A stretch of 64,000 nt of DNA from Cyclobacteriaceae bacterium (lineage in GTDB: Bacteria; Bacteroidota; Bacteroidia; Cytophagales; Cyclobacteriaceae). Positions 1-8,520 of this stretch are shown here, one piece after another. The position numbers and the translations under genes were made by a program. Every line of letters starts with the position of its first letter. Position 1 is the first letter of the stretch. The DNA lies in assembly GCA_019638235.1 (NCBI GenBank), contig JAHBUE010000001.1, forward strand, positions 310,001 through 374,000. Direction: 5' to 3'. Under the pieces are notes generated by a model. It was not told where the DNA came from and ran no database searches. It was given only the letters and a program-made list of their open reading frames with translations.

Positions 1-2794
1 CTGCTTCAGGTGTTCCGACAGCCACAATTCTTCCACCCTGGTTGCCACCTTCAGGCCCAAGGTCAACTACATAATCGGCAGATTTAATTATATCTAAGTT
101 GTGTTCGATAACCAACACCGTGTTGCCCTTATCTACCAGCTTTTGCAACACATCAAGCAAGTGGGCAATATCCTGAAAGTGCAAACCGGTAGTCGGCTCA
201 TCTAAAATATAAAATGTTTTACCGGTATCGCGTTTCGAGAGTTCCGTAGCGAGTTTTACGCGCTGGGCTTCACCGCCTGATAATGTTGTGGCGTGCTGAC
301 CCAACGAAATATAGCCAAGCCCTACATCGTGCAAGGTTTTTATCTTGCGAATAATTTTAGGCTGATTCTCAAAAAACACAACAGCCTCCTCTACCGTCAT
401 GTCCAACACATCAGAGATAGATTTGCCTTTAAACCGAACCTCTAATGTTTCGCGGTTGTAGCGTTTGCCTTTGCACGTTTCGCAATGCACGTGTACATCG
501 GGCAAAAATTCCATTTCTATCAGGCGCAAGCCTGCACCTTCGCATGTTTCGCACCTTCCTCCTTTTACGTTAAAGGAAAACCGTCCGGGTTTGTAGCCCC
601 GAATTTTTGCTTCGGGCAATTGGGCAAACAAATCGCGTATATCGGTAAACACACCGGTGTACGTGGCCGGGTTTGAGCGCGGTGTACGGCCAATTGGCGA
701 TTGGTCAACTTCTATTACTTTATCAGTATGTTCAAGGCCATCAACTTTTTTATAGAGTAGCGGCTCTTTGCGCGAATTAAAAAAATGCTGATTCAAAATC
801 GGGTAAAGTGTATCGTGTATCAGGGTTGACTTTCCGCTTCCTGACACTCCTGTAATACACGTAAACGTTCCTAACGGAATGTTCAGGTCAACCGCTTTAA
901 GGTTGTTGCCGCTTGCGCCCGTTACCGATAAGCTGTTGCCCGTTCCGGTACGCCTTTCTTCACTATACCGAATAGCAAGTTTGCCTTGCAGGTATTGTGC
1001 CGTAGTGCTTCCTGATTTAAGAAAAGCTGACGGTGTGCCCTGCCCAACAACCTGACCGCCATGACGCCCGGCTCCCGGCCCTATGTCAATAATGTAATCC
1101 GATTCGAGCATCATATCTTTATCATGCTCCACTACAATTACCGAATTGCCGAGGTCGCGCAAATCTTTTAATGCTTTTATCAGCTTTACATTATCGCGGG
1201 CATGCAAGCCAATGCTGGGTTCATCTAATATATATAGCACGCCAACTAATTGTGTTCCTATTTGTGTGGCTAACCTGATGCGTTGCGCTTCGCCTCCGCT
1301 TAGTGTTCGCAGTGGCCTGTTCAGGTGCAAATAATCCAGCCCTACATCTAACAAAAAGCCAATGCGCTTGCGTATTTCTTTCAGCACTTCCGTTGCAATG
1401 ATGCGTTGTTTTTCAGATAGTTTTTTTTCAAGTCCGGTAAACCATTTGTTTAATCGCTCAATATCCAGTTCGGCCAACTCGGCAATATTCCTATCGGCAA
1501 TTTTAAAATGCAGCGATTCTTTTTTTAGTCGTGCACCATGGCATTCGGTACAGGTTTTTACTACGGTAAAATCTTCCACCCATCGTTTAATCGCTTCCGA
1601 GCCTTCATCGCGTTGCTTGTGCAAAAAATTTATAATGCCTTCAAAACGTGTGCTCCATTCCGTGCCCGGATATTTTACAGAAGCTACCGCTACGGGCACA
1701 TCATCGCCATACAGCAACACGTGCAATACATCTTTCGGAATATCTTTAATGGCCGTGCTTAGGGTTAGCTTGTACCGTTTCAGTATGGCTTCAACTTTTT
1801 TAAATATCCAGATGTCGCGATACTCGCCCAACGGCAAAATTCCTCCACGACTGATACTTAATTTCTTATCCGGTATTACCGACTCTTCCGTGATTTCTTC
1901 TACCTGACCCAACCCATTGCACACGGGGCATGCGCCATACGGAGAATTAAAAGAGAATGTATTGGGCGCAGGCTCATCGTAGGAAAGACCCGTTAGCGGG
2001 TCCATTAAAAACTTTGAGAAGTGGTAAACCTTTTGCTTCTCATCCAGCACCATCATTACGCCTTTACCTTCTTTAAGCGAGCGGTTAATAGATTGCCCGA
2101 TGCGTGCGCGGTCTTTTACATCTGCCACAATGCGGTCAATCACAATCTCAATGTCGTGTATCTTATACCGGTCAACCTGCATCTTGGCGGTAATGTCTTG
2201 CACTTCGCCATCTACCCGCACTTTAGTAAACCCCTGCTTGCGTATTTGCTGAAACAATTCGCGGTAATGCCCCTTGCGCCCTTTAACAACCGGAGCCAAC
2301 AGAATGAGTTTATTGCCCTTAAAATTTTTCAGAATGGTATCCAGCACCTGGTCTTCCGATTGGCGAATCATCTTCTCCCCGCTCAGGTACGAATAAGCCT
2401 CACCCGCCCTTGCATACAACAGACGAATGAAGTCGTAAATTTCTGTTACCGTGCCTACTGTTGAACGCGGGTTACGCGAAGTGGTTTTTTGTTCGATAGA
2501 AATTACAGGGCTAAGGCCGTTGATTTTATCCACATCGGGCCGCTCTAAGTTGCCGATAAAACTGCGCGCATAGGCCGAGAAACTTTCCATGTACCTGCGC
2601 TGCCCTTCCGCATAAATAGTATCAAATGCAAGCGATGATTTTCCGCTTCCGCTGATGCCGGTAACGACTACCAATTTGTTGCGTGGAAACGAAAGCGTAA
2701 CATTTTTCAGGTTGTGCTCACGCGCCCCGATAATCTCAATGAAATCGTACTCGGTTGAATCCTGATTTTTTTTCTTCGCTGTTGCCCGCGCCAT
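1..2794 (-). CDS. uvrA: UvrA, excinuclease ABC subunit A (3' end outside window)
   Basis: UvrA is the damage-sensing ATPase of UvrABC nucleotide excision repair; it scans DNA as a dimer and loads UvrB. I translated the minus strand from the ATG at 2794: 931 codons are open up to the window edge, and since the family is usually about 940 residues only the last few codons are missing. Visible parts are a first Walker A GISGSGKSS (about residues 46-54), the insertion-domain cysteine pairs CPVC and CTEC, the signature LSGGEAQRIRLA (about 495), a second Walker A GVSGSGKST (about 650), a C-terminal zinc finger built from CETC pairs (about 745-772), and a second signature LSGGEAQRVKLA (about 835) followed by DEPTTGLH. 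No frameshift is seen. Open frames on the plus strand here are antisense shadows. Confidence 0.97.
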   Translation of the reverse strand, partial: MARATAKKKNQDSTEYDFIEIIGAREHNLKNVTLSFPRNKLVVVTGISGSGKSSLAFDTIYAEGQRRYMESFSAYARSFIGNLERPDVDKINGLSPVISIEQKTTSRNPRSTVGTVTEIYDFIRLLYARAGEAYSYLSGEKMIRQSEDQVLDTILKNFKGNKLILLAPVVKGRKGHYRELFQQIRKQGFTKVRVDGEVQDITAKMQVDRYKIHDIEIVIDRIVADVKDRARIGQSINRSLKEGKGVMMVLDEKQKVYHFSKFLMDPLTGLSYDEPAPNTFSFNSPYGACPVCNGLGQVEEITEESVIPDKKLSISRGGILPLGEYRDIWIFKKVEAILKRYKLTLSTAIKDIPKDVLHVLLYGDDVPVAVASVKYPGTEWSTRFEGIINFLHKQRDEGSEAIKRWVEDFTVVKTCTECHGARLKKESLHFKIADRNIAELAELDIERLNKWFTGLEKKLSEKQRIIATEVLKEIRKRIGFLLDVGLDYLHLNRPLRTLSGGEAQRIRLATQIGTQLVGVLYILDEPSIGLHARDNVKLIKALKDLRDLGNSVIVVEHDKDMMLESDYIIDIGPGAGRHGGQVVGQGTPSAFLKSGSTTAQYLQGKLAIRYSEERRTGTGNSLSVTGASGNNLKAVDLNIPLGTFTCITGVSGSGKSTLIHDTLYPILNQHFFNSRKEPLLYKKVDGLEHTDKVIEVDQSPIGRTPRSNPATYTGVFTDIRDLFAQLPEAKIRGYKPGRFSFNVKGGRCETCEGAGLRLIEMEFLPDVHVHCETCKGKRYNRETLEVRFKGKSISDVLDMTVEEAVVFFENQPKIIRKIKTLHDVGLGYISLGQHATTLSGGEAQRVKLATELSKRDTGKTFYILDEPTTGLHFQDIAHLLDVLQKLVDKGNTVLVIEHNLDIIKSADYVVDLGPEGGNQGGRIVAVGTPEA

Positions 2795-2873
2795 GAATGT
2801 GTTAAGAAGGGTACAAAAATGTATCGGTCAATGTTACCGAACAACAGAAAATACGGAAGAACGGTTTTTTCGT

Positions 2874-3410
2874 TTATAAATTAATTTCGATACCAAGTAA
2901 AGGCGAGGTGAATTTCCCGGTTTCGGCTGTTAAGGGAGAGTATGCCCCGTTTTTCAAGGTATAGCCTTCCGTGGCTTTGGTTTCGGGGTCAACCATCCAG
3001 TATTCTTTCACACCAAATTTCTCATACAGCTTTTTCTTTTTTACCCGGTCGTGGTCACGGTTTCCGTGAGAAAGAACTTCTACAATCATATCGGGTACAC
3101 CGTGAAAGTGGCCGTCAGGTTGTACTTCATTGGCGTTAACTTCTAAAATAACAGCGAGGTCGGGCTGAACTGCGTTGCCCGATTCATCGAGGTAAACATC
3201 AAAAGGTGAAATGTAAACCATTCCATTTTTACTTTTTTTGAAATAAAGCAGAAGTTGAAAATTAATCTCATTCAGCACAATCTGGTGCCGGGGTAACGGA
3301 GAAGGCGACATATAAATTTGATTTTCGATTAATTCAACCAACGTGCCTTCCGGCAGGCTTTTGTAAAGCTCCATAATGGTGCGGGGCGGACTGTCAATCA
3401 ATGTTTTCAT
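2874..3410 (-). CDS. Uma2-family putative endonuclease (DUF820)
   Basis: This 178-residue protein matches the Uma2/DUF820 family, which has a PD-(D/E)XK nuclease-like fold. The family is recognised by PDLAVIL (acidic, mid-protein), PDMIVEVLS about 25 residues later, and the closing KLYEKFGVKEYWMVDP block. The real substrate of this family is unknown, and copies are often numerous in cyanobacteria and Bacteroidota. The frame could start at 3434 or 3413, but I prefer the ATG at 3410: a TATCTTTG box (minus strand, 3423-3416) would act as a -7 promoter and ends five bases before it, the spacing seen at several other genes in this window. A palindromic repeat lies just upstream at 3439-3555. Confidence 0.82.
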   Translation of the reverse strand: MKTLIDSPPRTIMELYKSLPEGTLVELIENQIYMSPSPLPRHQIVLNEINFQLLLYFKKSKNGMVYISPFDVYLDESGNAVQPDLAVILEVNANEVQPDGHFHGVPDMIVEVLSHGNRDHDRVKKKKLYEKFGVKEYWMVDPETKATEGYTLKNGAYSPLTAETGKFTSPLLGIEINL

Positions 3411-3438
3411 CATACCAAAGATACAATTAATCAATCAA

Positions 3439-3555
3439 GGGAATCTCTAAAAATCTGCTTTTCTTTAACCTCATCCCTGCCTGCCCGAACGGTACGGCAG
3501 GCAGGCCTTCCCTTCTCCCGCAGGAGAAGGGTTATGGAAGATTTTTAGAGATTCC
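3439..3555. repeat. Dispersed palindromic element, copy A
   Basis: A 17-bp perfect inverted repeat (arms 3440-3456 and 3539-3555) encloses two smaller palindromes, CCTGCCTGCC/GGCAGGCAGG and CCCTTCTCC/GGAGAAGGG. Bases 3439-3477 recur at 31673-31711 with 36 of 39 identical. It sits between the starts or ends of two minus-strand genes and codes for nothing recognisable. It resembles small non-autonomous palindromic elements; the family name is unknown to me. Confidence 0.75.
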
Positions 3556-3565
3556 TTAAACAAGC

Positions 3566-4459
3566 TCAGGCAACATCGTGCCCGGTAGCTATTTTCAGCA
3601 TGGCAAACCAGTCCTGACGGGTTAGCCTAACCTTGGTGGAAGCCGCACTTTCCCTGATACGTTCAGGATTGGTAGTGCCCACTATCGGGAAAATGCCCGA
3701 AGGATGATGCAACAGCCACGCTATCAAAAGCTGGCTAACGCTGCACGTATATTTTTCCGCTAACTGTTCTAATCGAGTTTGTGTGCTTTCATCCTGACCG
3801 GATGCTGTAAAAAATTTACCTCCGCCCAATGGCGACCACGCCATAGGCGAAACGCGATGCTTCATCAACACATCACCAACTCCATCGAACAAAGCCTCGT
3901 GCCTGAACAATGAAAGTTCAACCTGGTTTGTTACTAATGGGGCGTGCACATACGATTGAAGCATCTCAAATTGTGCTGACGAAAAATTTGAAACACCAAA
4001 GTATAATACCTTGCCGTTTTGTTTCAGTAAGCTAAAGGCTTCCGCTACTTCTTCCGGGTTTAGTAACGGGTCGGGGCGGTGCAACAGCAACAAGTCGAGG
4101 TAATCGGTGCCTAAATTTTTAAGCGACTGCTCAACCGAATAAACAATGTGTTGTTTCGATGTATCGTAATGCTTGATGTGATGCTGAGGGTGCTTTGCAG
4201 AAAGCAGCTTTATTCCGCACTTGGTAACCAACTGCATATTGGTTCGCATAGAAGTATTTCCTTTCAGCGCCTCACCAAATTTTTCTTCGCATGAGTAATC
4301 GCCATAAATATCGGCATGGTCAAACGTGGTAATGCCCGCATCAAGCGCACTATCTATAAGTGACTGAATTTGTTGGCGCGATGTATCCTTCCAACGCCAT
4401 ACACCGGCAATGATGCGCGAAAATTCAGAGCCTTGCGGATGCAGCTTCTTGTATTCCAT
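3566..4459 (-). CDS. Aldo/keto reductase
   Basis: A 297-residue NAD(P)H-dependent oxidoreductase of the aldo/keto reductase superfamily, closest in feel to the E. coli YdhF group. The catalytic tetrad can be placed: Asp and Tyr in FDHADIYGDYSCEEK (about residues 46-60), Lys in LVTKCGIK (about 80), and His in LLLHRPDPL (about 125). The C-terminal IVGTTNPERIRES segment is the usual coenzyme-binding region. The substrate cannot be told from sequence; it would act in the cytoplasm. The ATG at 4459 has a TAATTTGG box three bases upstream on the minus strand. It diverges from gdhA, with about 100 bases shared for both promoters. Confidence 0.9.
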   Translation of the reverse strand: MEYKKLHPQGSEFSRIIAGVWRWKDTSRQQIQSLIDSALDAGITTFDHADIYGDYSCEEKFGEALKGNTSMRTNMQLVTKCGIKLLSAKHPQHHIKHYDTSKQHIVYSVEQSLKNLGTDYLDLLLLHRPDPLLNPEEVAEAFSLLKQNGKVLYFGVSNFSSAQFEMLQSYVHAPLVTNQVELSLFRHEALFDGVGDVLMKHRVSPMAWSPLGGGKFFTASGQDESTQTRLEQLAEKYTCSVSQLLIAWLLHHPSGIFPIVGTTNPERIRESAASTKVRLTRQDWFAMLKIATGHDVA

Positions 4460-4531
4460 ACCCCAAATTACATAGTTTAATCCGGTAGGTAAAAACTGCC
4501 TTCAAAAACGTAACAATCAGCCCACTTCTGT

Positions 4532-4539
4532 TAACTTGG
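4532..4539 (+). promoter_or_regulatory. Possible -7 promoter box for gdhA
   Basis: TAACTTGG resembles the Bacteroidota -7 element TAnnTTTG with one change. It ends 23 bases before the preferred gdhA ATG, giving a short leader. No convincing -33 TTG was found at the expected distance. Confidence 0.35.
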
Positions 4540-4562
4540 CAGTGAAAAACCAACCTATTCCT

Positions 4563-5915
4563 ATGCAACCAGACATATTAGCTCGTATCCAACAGCGAAA
4601 CCCCAACGAACCGGAGTTCTTACAGGCAGCAGAAGAAGTGATTACTTCTATCTGGCCTGCCGTTCAAAAGAATAAAGAATTTCAAAAACTAAAAATCCTT
4701 GAGCGCCTGCTCGAACCCGAGCGTATGATTTCTTTCCGTGTTACCTGGTTAGACGATGCCGGAGAAATTCATGTTAACCGGGGCTATCGTGTTCAGATGA
4801 ACAGCGCCATTGGCCCGTACAAAGGCGGCTTGCGCTTTCACCCTTCTGTTACACCCAGCGTGTTGAAGTTCCTTGCCTTTGAACAGATTTTTAAAAACGC
4901 CCTTACGGGGATACCCATGGGCGGAGGCAAAGGCGGTTCAGATTTCGACCCGAAAGGAAAATCAGACGATGAGGTAATGAAATTTTGCCAGGCGTTTATG
5001 AGCGAACTCTACCGCCATATAAGCCATCGGTTAGATGTGCCTGCTGGCGATATTGGAGTAGGCTCGCGCGAAATCGGTTATTTGTTTGGCGCCTATAAAA
5101 AATTGAAGAATGAATTTTCGGGTGTGTTCACCGGCAAGGGTATCGGCTGGGGCGGAAGTTTAATCCGCACCGAAGCAACCGGTTACGGCCTCATCTATTT
5201 TGCAGAGAACATGCTGCACACGCGTGGCGACTCCATAAAAGGAAAAACCTGTCTTGTTTCCGGTTCCGGCAACGTGGCACAATATGCCATCGAAAAAATA
5301 AACAAAATGGGCGGTAAAGTTATCACCGCTTCCGACTCCAACGGTTTTATTACCGATGAGGCCGGCATAACAAAAGAGAAATTAGAGTTTCTGAAAGATT
5401 TGAAAAACAACAAACGCGGCCGCATTAAAGAATATGCCGATAAATATAAGGGAGCGATATATACCGACATTGATCCATCAGCCGACCATAACCCATTATG
5501 GAACATTAAGGCCGATTGCGCTTTTCCATGCGCCACACAAAACGAAGTGAATGAAGTTGACGCCAACAACTTAGTGAAGAATGGCGTAAAGCTTGTAAGC
5601 GAAGGCGCCAACATGCCGGTTACTATTGAAGGGATAAACGTTCTTATTGATAATGGCGTAATGTATGCACCCGGTAAAGCTTCCAATGCCGGGGGGGTGG
5701 CCACGTCTGGTTTAGAGATGACCCAAAACTACATGGGCGCCAACTGGACGAAAGAAGAAGTGGACTCGCGACTCCAGGAAATTATGAAAAACATTCACGA
5801 CACTTGCCTTGCCGCTGCCAATGAATATGGCAAGCCGGGCAACTACATGGTGGGCGCCAATATTGCAGGCTTTTTAAAAGTAGCAAATGCCATGAGGGCG
5901 CAGGGGGTTGTTTAG
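4563..5915 (+). CDS. gdhA: NADP-type glutamate dehydrogenase
   Basis: This enzyme interconverts 2-oxoglutarate plus ammonia and glutamate in central nitrogen assimilation. The protein follows E. coli GdhA closely along its whole length (450 against 447 residues), which is the basis for calling the NADP-type hexameric form. Seen directly: substrate-binding PYKGGLRFHPS, catalytic-lysine block PMGGGKGGSDFDPKGKS, DVPAGDIGVGSREIGY, the dinucleotide-binding SGSGNVAQYAIEK, and EGANMPVT with GKASNAGGVATSGLEM near the C-terminus. An in-frame TTG at 4536 and GTG at 4542 could extend the frame by 7-9 residues, but family alignment and the box at 4532-4539 favour the ATG at 4563. Confidence 0.96.
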   Translation: MQPDILARIQQRNPNEPEFLQAAEEVITSIWPAVQKNKEFQKLKILERLLEPERMISFRVTWLDDAGEIHVNRGYRVQMNSAIGPYKGGLRFHPSVTPSVLKFLAFEQIFKNALTGIPMGGGKGGSDFDPKGKSDDEVMKFCQAFMSELYRHISHRLDVPAGDIGVGSREIGYLFGAYKKLKNEFSGVFTGKGIGWGGSLIRTEATGYGLIYFAENMLHTRGDSIKGKTCLVSGSGNVAQYAIEKINKMGGKVITASDSNGFITDEAGITKEKLEFLKDLKNNKRGRIKEYADKYKGAIYTDIDPSADHNPLWNIKADCAFPCATQNEVNEVDANNLVKNGVKLVSEGANMPVTIEGINVLIDNGVMYAPGKASNAGGVATSGLEMTQNYMGANWTKEEVDSRLQEIMKNIHDTCLAAANEYGKPGNYMVGANIAGFLKVANAMRAQGVV

Positions 5916-6030
5916 CCTCACCCCCAGCAAAGATTCTGCGATTTGATTGAGAGTCGTTATCCCCCTCTCCGCTTCGGAGATGGGGAAGGGATATTTCCGT
6001 AAAGACTCAAACCGCTATTGGGGGTGGGGT
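5916..6030. repeat. GC-rich palindromic intergenic sequence
   Basis: The gap after gdhA begins CCTCACCCCC and is closed by GGGGGTGGGG, forming an imperfect long stem. Inside is a compact palindrome around CTCCGCTTCGGAG. The last codons of the minus-strand gene next door (6015 onward) run into the right arm, so that short C-terminus is probably repeat-encoded. It may also slow convergent transcription; no T-run marks a classic terminator. Confidence 0.4.
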
Positions 6031-6911
6031 ACACTCCTCACATAAAACATCAAGGCAGGTTTAACACCCTTGGCGCGTTCGCTTAGTGTGTAATATCCGT
6101 TACCGTTAACAGCAAACGTTATGCTCTCGCCTTGCGGTTCTTCATGATAGGGCAATATGCCGGGCGACCTGCGCAACACATCTGTTACCGGTTCGTGTTG
6201 TTCGCGCTGCCAGTAATAAACCTGTTGATAGTTTTTAATCAGTATTTCCTTTCCATCTGCCGACCAATCTGCGGCAACTATTAATGTGAACGGGAGCTTC
6301 TCCAATACTTTTTCGGCAGTAATAATTTCCGTAGTGGATTGCGGGTACGGCAACCGGTACAGGTTTACAGCCGGTTCGCGCTTGGAGAAAATATACAGGT
6401 CTTTTGTTTGCGGGTCAATCATCAATGCTTCTGCATCGCGGGCGCCATCCGGCAAAACAAACCTAATAGAATCTACCTCATCAATATGAAACACCGTGTC
6501 GCCAGTAAACAGCGGTTCTTCAATCCGGTAAATTACTTTGTGCGGATGCCGGGCAAGGTTATCGCCTATCTCGGCAATGTAGAGATAAGTCTTGTCCGGC
6601 AGCGGGCCGCCTCCTAGGGCAATATCTTCCCAGTCGCGGTTGGTGATACCGTTCAGCCAGCCTGTTGCAGTGTAACGCCCCAGCGAATCAATCAAAAAAA
6701 TGCGGGGTTTATCACCGCTATCGTTGTGTGTCCAGAGCATACCGGGGTTTATGCGGCTTGCTACTAATCCCGAGGCTTCATCAATATCATCATTATCCAA
6801 CACGCCCTGCATCCTGCCGTATTCAAACAGGCCTTCATCAGGAGCAGCCTTTTTGCATCCGGGCAACAGGCATCCCCACAACAGAAAAAATAACAAAACC
6901 GACTTACGCAT
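6015..6911 (-). CDS. Exported lipoprotein, propeller-like, function unknown
   Basis: The start chosen at 6911 gives MRKSVLLFFLLWG followed by LLPGC, a lipoprotein signal peptide with its lipidated cysteine near residue 19; three extra residues are possible from 6920. The mature part (about 280 residues) has repeated short beta-strand units such as KDLYIFSKRE and GKEILIKNYQQVYYW, and a GMLWTHNDSGDKPRIFLID stretch, which recall beta-propeller or SdiA-regulated-type proteins. I cannot assign a function or an active site. It is probably anchored on the periplasmic face of a membrane. It converges with gdhA and its end overlaps the palindromic sequence there. Confidence 0.75.
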   Translation of the reverse strand: MRKSVLLFFLLWGCLLPGCKKAAPDEGLFEYGRMQGVLDNDDIDEASGLVASRINPGMLWTHNDSGDKPRIFLIDSLGRYTATGWLNGITNRDWEDIALGGGPLPDKTYLYIAEIGDNLARHPHKVIYRIEEPLFTGDTVFHIDEVDSIRFVLPDGARDAEALMIDPQTKDLYIFSKREPAVNLYRLPYPQSTTEIITAEKVLEKLPFTLIVAADWSADGKEILIKNYQQVYYWQREQHEPVTDVLRRSPGILPYHEEPQGESITFAVNGNGYYTLSERAKGVKPALMFYVRSVPHPQ

Positions 6912-7041
6912 AAGCCACAAAGAAAATGTTAGTTTCTATAAAATCCATACCATTCAAAAGGTTCAAAGAACTATGAGAAGAAATATAGAGAGCAGTCCAA
7001 AATAAATTAGTGTCTTAGTGCCTTTGTGGCCTTTATGCGTA

Positions 7042-7049
7042 TACTTTTG
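7042..7049 (+). promoter_or_regulatory. -7 promoter box before the RluD-type gene
   Basis: TACTTTTG is a full match to the Bacteroidota -7 consensus TAnnTTTG. It ends four bases before the ATG at 7054, so transcription would begin at or just before the start codon. Confidence 0.5.
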
Positions 7050-7053
7050 TACG

Positions 7054-8088
7054 ATGAATACAGAGCAACCATTTTCAGAAGAACAAGATGAAGAGCTTCT
7101 CTTTGAACATCATCGCATTGTTGCCGATGCGGGGCAAAGCCTTATTCGTATCGATAAATTTCTGAACGACCGGTTAGCCAATGTTTCACGTTCAAAAATT
7201 CAGAAAGGTATTGATGATGGTTTTGTGATGGTGAACGATAAGCCGGTTAAGTCCAATTATAAAGTTCACCCTAACGATGTCATTGTAATCTCTTTTCCCG
7301 AACCTCCCCGCGATACCGATATTGTTCCGGAAAACATTCCGCTTAACATTATTTATGAAGATGATGAGTTGCTTGTAGTCAATAAACCTGCCGGCATGGT
7401 AGTGCACCCGGCCTATCAGAACTGGAGCGGCACGTTGGTAAATGCACTGGCTTATCATTTTGCAAATCTTCCGCAACTTCCCGGCAACGAAGGCAAGCCT
7501 GGGTTAGTTCATCGTATTGATAAGGATACATCAGGCTTATTGGTAATTGCAAAAACCGAAAAAGCTATGACCGCCTTAGCGCGACAATTTTTTGACCATA
7601 GCATTGAGCGAACTTATTATGCCATTACGTGGGGTGTGCCGGAACCACAAGCCGGAACAATTAACGTAAACCTGGGCCGAAGTTTAAAAGACAGGCGCAT
7701 TACTGCGGCTTTCCCTGCAGGCGACTTTGGGCGCCATGCCATTACACATTATAAAGTGCTGCAAGACCTCCGTTATGTTGCGTTGGTTGAATGTAAACTT
7801 GAAACCGGTCGCACACACCAGATACGCGCCCACATGAAATACATTGGTCATCCACTTTTCAACGATGCTACTTACGGTGGCGACCAGATTTTAAAAGGTA
7901 CGGTGTTTACCAAATACCGCCAGTTTGTTGAAAACTGTTTTAAGTTAATTCCACGCCAGGCGTTGCACGCCAAAACACTTGGGTTTATTCATCCGCACAC
8001 ACAACAGTTCATGCAGTTTGAATCAGAATTGCCGGATGATTTTAAAGCTGTGTTAGAGAAGTGGGACAGTTATGTTCAGCATAATTAA
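7054..8088 (+). CDS. rluD: RluD-type 23S rRNA pseudouridine synthase
   Basis: This enzyme isomerises uridines in large-subunit rRNA (helix 69 in E. coli RluD) to pseudouridine in the cytoplasm. The order is an S4 RNA-binding domain (IRIDKFLNDRL to about residue 85), then the RluA/RluD catalytic domain with HRIDKDTSGLLVIAKT carrying the catalytic Asp (about 155), RTYYAITWG, and TGRTHQIRAHMKYIGHPL. The ATG at 7054 is preferred over an upstream in-frame ATG at 7018 because the -7 box at 7042-7049 lies between them. The length of 344 residues is normal for the family. Which exact RluA/C/D subfamily it belongs to is inferred from the S4 domain and motif spacing. Confidence 0.92.
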   Translation: MNTEQPFSEEQDEELLFEHHRIVADAGQSLIRIDKFLNDRLANVSRSKIQKGIDDGFVMVNDKPVKSNYKVHPNDVIVISFPEPPRDTDIVPENIPLNIIYEDDELLVVNKPAGMVVHPAYQNWSGTLVNALAYHFANLPQLPGNEGKPGLVHRIDKDTSGLLVIAKTEKAMTALARQFFDHSIERTYYAITWGVPEPQAGTINVNLGRSLKDRRITAAFPAGDFGRHAITHYKVLQDLRYVALVECKLETGRTHQIRAHMKYIGHPLFNDATYGGDQILKGTVFTKYRQFVENCFKLIPRQALHAKTLGFIHPHTQQFMQFESELPDDFKAVLEKWDSYVQHN

Positions 8089-8173
8089 CGTACGCTGCGC
8101 CTAAGTGTAAAGTGAAAAAGGTTGTACCGGACAAGGATTTGTCCGTTTTAAAAGTCAGGAAGAGCGATCAACG

Positions 8174-8377
8174 CTACACTTGCAGCCTCAGGCTGCGATC
8201 AGTTTTCAGCGCCTTGCGAATTTCCTTCATGGCCTCGCGTTTAAAGCGCTTGTACTGATTTTCATCCTTAGAAGTAACCAGCATATTTTTAATGTACGCC
8301 AGCACTTTCTCGGATTGCGTTTGATCCAGAGCATCCAGCGACTCCAATATGCGGAGTTTTTGTGTTGCTGTAGTCAT
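8174..8377 (-). CDS. Small protein of unknown function (67 residues)
   Basis: The ATG at 8377 gives a 67-residue, highly charged, helix-rich protein beginning MTTATQKLRILESLDALD and ending with basic KREAMKEIRKALK. The spacing of Leu and charged residues suggests a helical bundle or dimerisation helix. It resembles antitoxin-sized proteins in length and composition, but no toxin gene lies beside it. I do not recognise the family. A longer reading from 8488 is less likely because its first 37 residues are unlike a protein and overlap a GC palindrome. A TATCTTTA box lies about 20 bases upstream. Confidence 0.6.
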   Translation of the reverse strand: MTTATQKLRILESLDALDQTQSEKVLAYIKNMLVTSKDENQYKRFKREAMKEIRKALKTDRSLRLQV

Positions 8378-8487
8378 GGTTTTAGTGGTTGTTCCTGTAA
8401 AGATAAACGTTTTACCGATAAAAAAGTTTACCGTAACCCGCTGATAATGAAAAAGTAATATCGTGGTAACATACCCCCCTCCGGGCA

Positions 8488-8507
8488 CCTCCCCCCTAAG
8501 GGGGAGG
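8488..8507. repeat. GC-rich hairpin downstream of the tricorn-type gene
   Basis: An 8-bp perfect stem CCTCCCCC/GGGGGAGG with a four-base loop lies 14 bases past the stop of the minus-strand gene ending at 8521. There is no following U-run on that strand, so it is a weak terminator at best and may belong with the other GC palindromes of the window. Confidence 0.5.
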
Positions 8508-8520
8508 AATGTTGGAAGTG

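Noticed and set aside
485..2464. Several open plus-strand frames (about 60 to 180 codons) within the uvrA region.
   Set aside because: They are antisense to a full-length, motif-complete uvrA on the minus strand and lack protein-like composition.
5916..6030. A classic rho-independent terminator between gdhA and the facing lipoprotein gene.
   Set aside because: The stem is imperfect and lacks a following T-run on either strand; it is listed as a repeat.
8174..8377. An antitoxin.
   Set aside because: No toxin-like frame lies beside it on either side; size and charge alone are not enough.
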